Assembly (NCBI RefSeq): GCF_014650555.1
Contig: NZ_BMVE01000008.1
Coordinates: 248,001 to 312,000 of the forward strand
Length of the DNA: 64,000 bases
From: Streptomyces goshikiensis
GTDB lineage: Bacteria; Actinomycetota; Actinomycetes; Streptomycetales; Streptomycetaceae
Direction of reading: 5' to 3'
Shown piece by piece: positions 59,892 through 64,000 of this stretch (positions within the stretch are counted from its first letter, which is position 1; each line of letters begins with the position of its first letter). The notes under the pieces are model-generated. The model searched no databases and was not told the origin of the DNA. It saw only the letters and a list, made by a program, of their open reading frames with translations. The translations under genes were made by a program, and so were the position numbers.

Positions 59892-60341
59892 TTAGCGGCC
59901 GCGGAGGCGGCGGACCAGGATGCTCGCGTCGCCGCGGGACTCCAGGTCGGCCAGGACGACCGCCACCGCCTCGCGCACGATGCGGCCCCGGTCGACCGCC
60001 AGCCCGTGCTCCCCGCGCAGCACCAGCCGCGCGTGTTCCAGGTCCATGAGCTCCTCGGCGGAGACGTAGACCGTGATCTTCTCGTCGTGCCGTTCACGCC
60101 CGCTCGGCCGCCGGTTCGCGCCCCGGCCCTGCCCGCCGCCGTTGCCCCGCCGGGACTCCGGGCTGACAGAACCTTCCTGCGGGCGTCGCGGTGAGCCCAC
60201 CGCCGGCTCCGCCTGCCCCGCCGCCTGCCCCGGTCCCGGCCCCTGCTCGCCGGCCGCCGGTTCGTCCCGCCTCGGCGAGGACGACTGGAGTGCCATCCCC
60301 CCGGTCGTACGGAACAGTTCGTCGGCCCCGGGCAGACTCAC
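59892..60341 (-). CDS. small basic protein coupled to the ParA-like gene (possible RHH-type partner)
   Basis: A 149-residue protein. The first ~80 residues are Pro/Gly/Arg-rich and disordered. The C-terminal ~65 residues (HDEKITVYVSAEELMDLEHA, RLVLRGEHGLAVDRGRIVRE, AVAVVLADLESRGDASILVRRL) suggest a beta-strand followed by two helices, resembling a ribbon-helix-helix DNA-binding module. Its GTG at 60341 overlaps the parA stop (GTGA); a GTG at 60353 is an alternative. In many type Ib partition systems an RHH protein plays the ParB role, so it may be the DNA-binding partner. Confidence 0.7.
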   Translation of the reverse strand: MSLPGADELFRTTGGMALQSSSPRRDEPAAGEQGPGPGQAAGQAEPAVGSPRRPQEGSVSPESRRGNGGGQGRGANRRPSGRERHDEKITVYVSAEELMDLEHARLVLRGEHGLAVDRGRIVREAVAVVLADLESRGDASILVRRLRGR

Positions 60342-61498
60342 TCGGCGGGACACCGCGCGAGCACCTCCCTGGCCAGCTGGCGATAGGCGGCGGCACCGAC
60401 CGAGTTGGACGCGTACGTGGTGATCGGCTCACCGGCGACCGTGGTCTCCGGGAAGCGCACCGTACGGCCGATGACCGTGTGGTAGACGTGGTCGTCGAAG
60501 GCCTCGACGACGCGCGCCAGCACCTCACGGCTGTGCACCGTACGGGAGTCGTACATCGTGGCGAGGATGCCGTCGAGTTCCAGCTCGGGGTTGAGCCGCT
60601 CCTGCACCTTCTCGATCGTCTCGGTGAGCAGCGCCACACCGCGCAGCGCGAAGAACTCGCACTCCAGCGGGACGATGACCTTGTGAGCCGCCGTCAGGGC
60701 GTTCACGGTCAGCAGACCGAGCGAGGGCTGACAGTCGATCACGATGTAGTCGTAGTCGGCCATCAGGGGCTTCAGGGCCCGCTGGAGCGTCGACTCGCGC
60801 GCGACCTCACTGACCAGCTGCACTTCGGCGGCGGACAGGTCGATGTTGCTCGGCAGCAGGTCCATGTTCGGAACGGCCGTCTTGAGCAGCACCTCGTCGG
60901 CCGACATGCCCCGCTCCATGAGCAGGTTGTAGACCGTCAGGTCGAGTTCCATCGGGTTGACCCCGAGGCCCACGGACAGCGCGCCCTGTGGGTCGAAGTC
61001 GACGAGCAGCACGCGCCGCCCGTACTCGGCGAGTGCGGCGCCCAGGTTGATGGTCGACGTGGTCTTTCCCACGCCGCCCTTCTGGTTGCACATCGCGATG
61101 ATCTTCGCCGGACCGTGGTCGGTCAGCGGACCCGGGATCGGGAAGTACGGCAGCGGCCGTCCGGTCGGGCCGATCCGCTCACGGCGCTGGCGGGCAGCGT
61201 CGGGGGCGAGGGTGGCCGCGTACTCGGGGTCGGGCTCGTACTCCGCGTCCGGGTCGTAGAAGTGCCCTTCGGGCACGTTTTCGTAGTCGGCGAAACCCAC
61301 GGGCTTTTCGCCGCTCAGGTCGCCGGCCCTGGAGTTCACGTCTAGGCCGTCCATGCTCTTTTGGGGCGTCGTCATGTGCTGGTGGTTTGCGAAGGTGCGT
61401 ACTGCGACGGAGCCGACAGCTTCGAGCCCGGCTGGGCTCTGGCCCCGCTCAGGCGTCCCTGCTCGACCACCTCCAGGAGTAAATGTCGACTCATTCAC
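60338..61498 (-). CDS. ParA/Soj-like chromosome-partition ATPase
   Basis: A 386-residue ParA-family ATPase, apparently the second Streptomyces ParA-like protein (SCO1772 type by recollection), not the oriC-proximal parA. A ~130-residue N-terminal extension precedes the deviant Walker A CNQKGGVGKTT and VDFDPQGALSVGLG. YDYIVIDCQPSLGLLTVNAL is Walker B and later motifs are complete. It starts at GTG 61498 with a strong AGGAGG 11 nt upstream. The gene lies in one transcription direction with a small basic protein and, further on, scpA/scpB. Confidence 0.93.
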   Translation of the reverse strand: MNESTFTPGGGRAGTPERGQSPAGLEAVGSVAVRTFANHQHMTTPQKSMDGLDVNSRAGDLSGEKPVGFADYENVPEGHFYDPDAEYEPDPEYAATLAPDAARQRRERIGPTGRPLPYFPIPGPLTDHGPAKIIAMCNQKGGVGKTTSTINLGAALAEYGRRVLLVDFDPQGALSVGLGVNPMELDLTVYNLLMERGMSADEVLLKTAVPNMDLLPSNIDLSAAEVQLVSEVARESTLQRALKPLMADYDYIVIDCQPSLGLLTVNALTAAHKVIVPLECEFFALRGVALLTETIEKVQERLNPELELDGILATMYDSRTVHSREVLARVVEAFDDHVYHTVIGRTVRFPETTVAGEPITTYASNSVGAAAYRQLAREVLARCPAE

Positions 61499-61834
61499 AA
61501 GTCGTCTTACCTCCTCGGACGTGACCAGGACACTTATCGATAGGTCAGCGTGGCACCATGCCGACGGTTGGCGACTCTATGGCGTGTCACCGCCCAGCGG
61601 CAACACAATCCACCGGACCCGACGCGTTGTGTCGGCAACCGAACACCACTCTGTCAAGGGCGTGCGGGCTGTCACCGCGAAGTTTCGCGGGTGCGCGAAA
61701 GGGTTAAAGGGTTACGTTCGAGGCGAGTTGAGCGGTACGGACGGGTCCTCCGCAAACGCGTCCGGCCGGACCTTGCGGGCAAGGTCCGGCCGGAGACGTG
61801 AGATTGACGTCAGTCGTTGACGAGGTCCGGCTGA
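61499..61834. other. intergenic region between parA-like and ald genes
   Basis: It holds the ald terminator (61761-61794) and, towards 61499, the ribosome-binding site and presumably the promoter of the parA-like gene. No further gene or RNA is recognised. Confidence 0.6.
61761..61794 (-). terminator. ald terminator hairpin
   Basis: TCCGGCCGGACCTTG pairs perfectly with CAAGGTCCGGCCGGA around a CGGG loop (15 bp), ~40 bp past the ald stop. No U tract. Confidence 0.8.
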
Positions 61835-62950
<1,116 letters not shown>

Positions 62951-63030
62951 CGTCGATCACGGTCCTTGGCTCAGGGGATTTTTCAGGGCACTTACATACA
63001 TACCCGCCCACAAGAACGCGCAACGGGATG

Positions 63031-63050
63031 CACCACGGGTTGTCGTGGTG
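63031..63050. promoter_or_regulatory. inverted repeat upstream of ald
   Basis: CACCACG, six bases, CGTGGTG: a perfect 7-bp dyad 81 bp before the ald start. Position fits an activator/repressor site for ald, but the sequence matches no consensus I can name. Confidence 0.4.
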
Positions 63051-63102
63051 AAGCCAGTCTAATGAAGGACGACGCGCTGTCTAGCCTTGCAAACAAATAA
63101 CT

Positions 63103-64000
63103 TCAGTCGGAATCACTGCGGATTTCGCAGGCTGCGGGGTCGTCTCCCAGCAATCTGTCAGCCGTGGACCGGTGCAGCCTGGCCGCCGCGGGATCGCCGA
63201 GCCGGTCCAGCGTGTCGGCCAGCCGGACCTCCAGCGCGGCCTGAAGTCGCAGGTCCCCGGCCCGGCGCGCGAGGTCCACCGCCTCGCGGCAGGTGTGCAG
63301 CGATTCCTCGGGCCGCCCGGCGTACTCCTGCACCCGCGCCATCTCGCTCAACGCCTTGGCCTGGCCGGGCACATCGGTCAGCTTCCGGTAGCCCGCGGCG
63401 GCCGTGCGCCAGCTGCGCAGCGCGTCCCCGTAGCGGCCCGCGTACGTGTGCACGTTGCCGAGCCGCCCGTACAGCCTGGCCTCGTCCGCGCGCTCCCCCC
63501 GCGCGAGGGCGTGGGACAGGGCCCGGCCGAACCAGTCGGAGGCCCGGTGCCAGTCACGGAGCTCCTGGTAGGCGCCGCCTACGGATTCCATCGCGCGGCC
63601 GGTGGCGTACGGATCGTTCGCCGCCCGTCCCGCGTCCAGCGCGGCCCGGTAGCGCTCCAGCGCCTCCTGGGTCCGGCCGGTCTCGGCGTCCAGGTCGGCC
63701 AGGTTCAGCAGCGCGGCGGCCTGCTCCCGGTGCAGGTTCCGGCGCTCGGCCACGTCCAGGACCAGCCGGTGCAGCCCGTACAGCTCGGGCGCGGCGGCGG
63801 CGGTGCCGCGGTGCTCGGCGAGGGCCCGTACGAGGGCGGCGACCAGCCGGCGGGCCAGGGTGTCCAGCTCGCCGTCCGCGACCGCGAGGGACGCGGCCGC
63901 CGACAGCGCGGGCAGCCGGGTGTCCAGCCAGGTCGCGGCGGCCCGCCGGTCGGGGAAGCGCAGGGCGCGGGGCAGCCCGCCCAGCTTCTCGGGACCGCCG
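63103..64000 (-). CDS. TPR-repeat protein, N-terminal part off the edge
   Basis: The last ~299 codons of a protein that continues past the right edge (the frame is open to 63999). It is made of tandem tetratricopeptide repeats: ALLNLADLDAETGRTQEALE, RYRAALDAGRAANDPYATG, SVGGAYQELRDWHRASDWFG, then RLGNVHTYAGRYGDALRSW and VRLADTLDRLGDPAAARLH. This architecture ends many STAND/AfsR-type regulators and NB-ARC proteins; the missing N terminus would decide. The upstream part (LVAALVRALAEHRG, ELYGLHRLVLDVAERRN) is helical and fits. Confidence 0.82.
   Translation of the reverse strand, partial: GGPEKLGGLPRALRFPDRRAAATWLDTRLPALSAAASLAVADGELDTLARRLVAALVRALAEHRGTAAAAPELYGLHRLVLDVAERRNLHREQAAALLNLADLDAETGRTQEALERYRAALDAGRAANDPYATGRAMESVGGAYQELRDWHRASDWFGRALSHALARGERADEARLYGRLGNVHTYAGRYGDALRSWRTAAAGYRKLTDVPGQAKALSEMARVQEYAGRPEESLHTCREAVDLARRAGDLRLQAALEVRLADTLDRLGDPAAARLHRSTADRLLGDDPAACEIRSDSD

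Noticed and set aside
59108..60097. Long minus-strand frame through the repeat array
   Set aside because: It is Pro/Arg/Gly nonsense produced by the repeats and overlaps the small ParA-partner gene in another frame.

Overview
The window is Streptomyces-like chromosomal DNA. GC is very high, third codon positions are almost always G or C, GTG starts and 4-bp ATGA/GTGA gene overlaps are common, and the gene content fits (AA10 oxygenase with a class E sortase signal, streptogrisin-type protease, second SepF, ScpA/ScpB, ParA-like ATPase, Ald). From memory, not from a search, the conserved gene order matches the S. coelicolor SCO1724-SCO1773 neighbourhood.

Layout. 1-10.6 kb: end of a CoA-transferase, a membrane Ser/Thr kinase, a GDSL lipase, an AAA ATPase, a nitrobindin-like protein, a GntR regulator, a DUF402 protein, a vWA protein, a sortase-anchored lytic polysaccharide monooxygenase and a secreted lipase. 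10.6-15.2 kb: a coupled mutagenesis pair, an ImuB-like inactive Y-family protein and a DnaE2-type polymerase, behind a candidate SOS box. 15.2-22 kb: a DUF3533 membrane protein, an amidohydrolase plus NCS1 permease divergent from a TetR regulator with paired palindromes between them, and an alpha/beta hydrolase.

22-32.4 kb is the accessory highlight: an FxSxx-COOH (Fxs) RiPP locus. It has a 54-residue FxsA precursor ending FNSAL, the radical SAM maturase FxsB with a C-terminal domain that appears to have lost an HExxH motif, an AAC(3)-family acyltransferase overlapping fxsB by 4 bp, the TIR-like FxsC, and a 1326-residue FxsT that strings together a ParA-like ATPase, a TIR-like domain, NB-ARC and TPRs. 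A SLATT/DUF4231-like membrane protein follows, with a convergent SLOG-like protein. The combination looks like a conflict or signalling system built around a modified peptide, but that role is inferred.

32.5-45 kb: streptogrisin-like protease, DUF1684, a DUF5685 protein with an extreme cysteine-rich tail and probable TTG start, SepF2, a glutaryl-CoA-type dehydrogenase, a DHA2 drug exporter, a mannosyltransferase-like protein, a PAP2 phosphatase, an Rpf/LysM protein and two actinobacterial unknowns. 45-57 kb is housekeeping: der, plsC-cmk (overlapping), tyrA, then Rieske, nucleotidyltransferase and other small genes. Next comes an NAD operon (pnuC-nadR-nrtR-ADP-ribosylglycohydrolase, every junction a 4-bp overlap) with a promoter and NrtR-like operator upstream. 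55-63 kb: rluB-scpB-scpA, a roughly 0.75 kb degenerate ~30-bp repeat region without a gene, a ParA-like ATPase with a small basic partner, and ald. A TPR protein runs off the right edge. No rRNA, tRNA, CRISPR array or insertion sequence was recognised.
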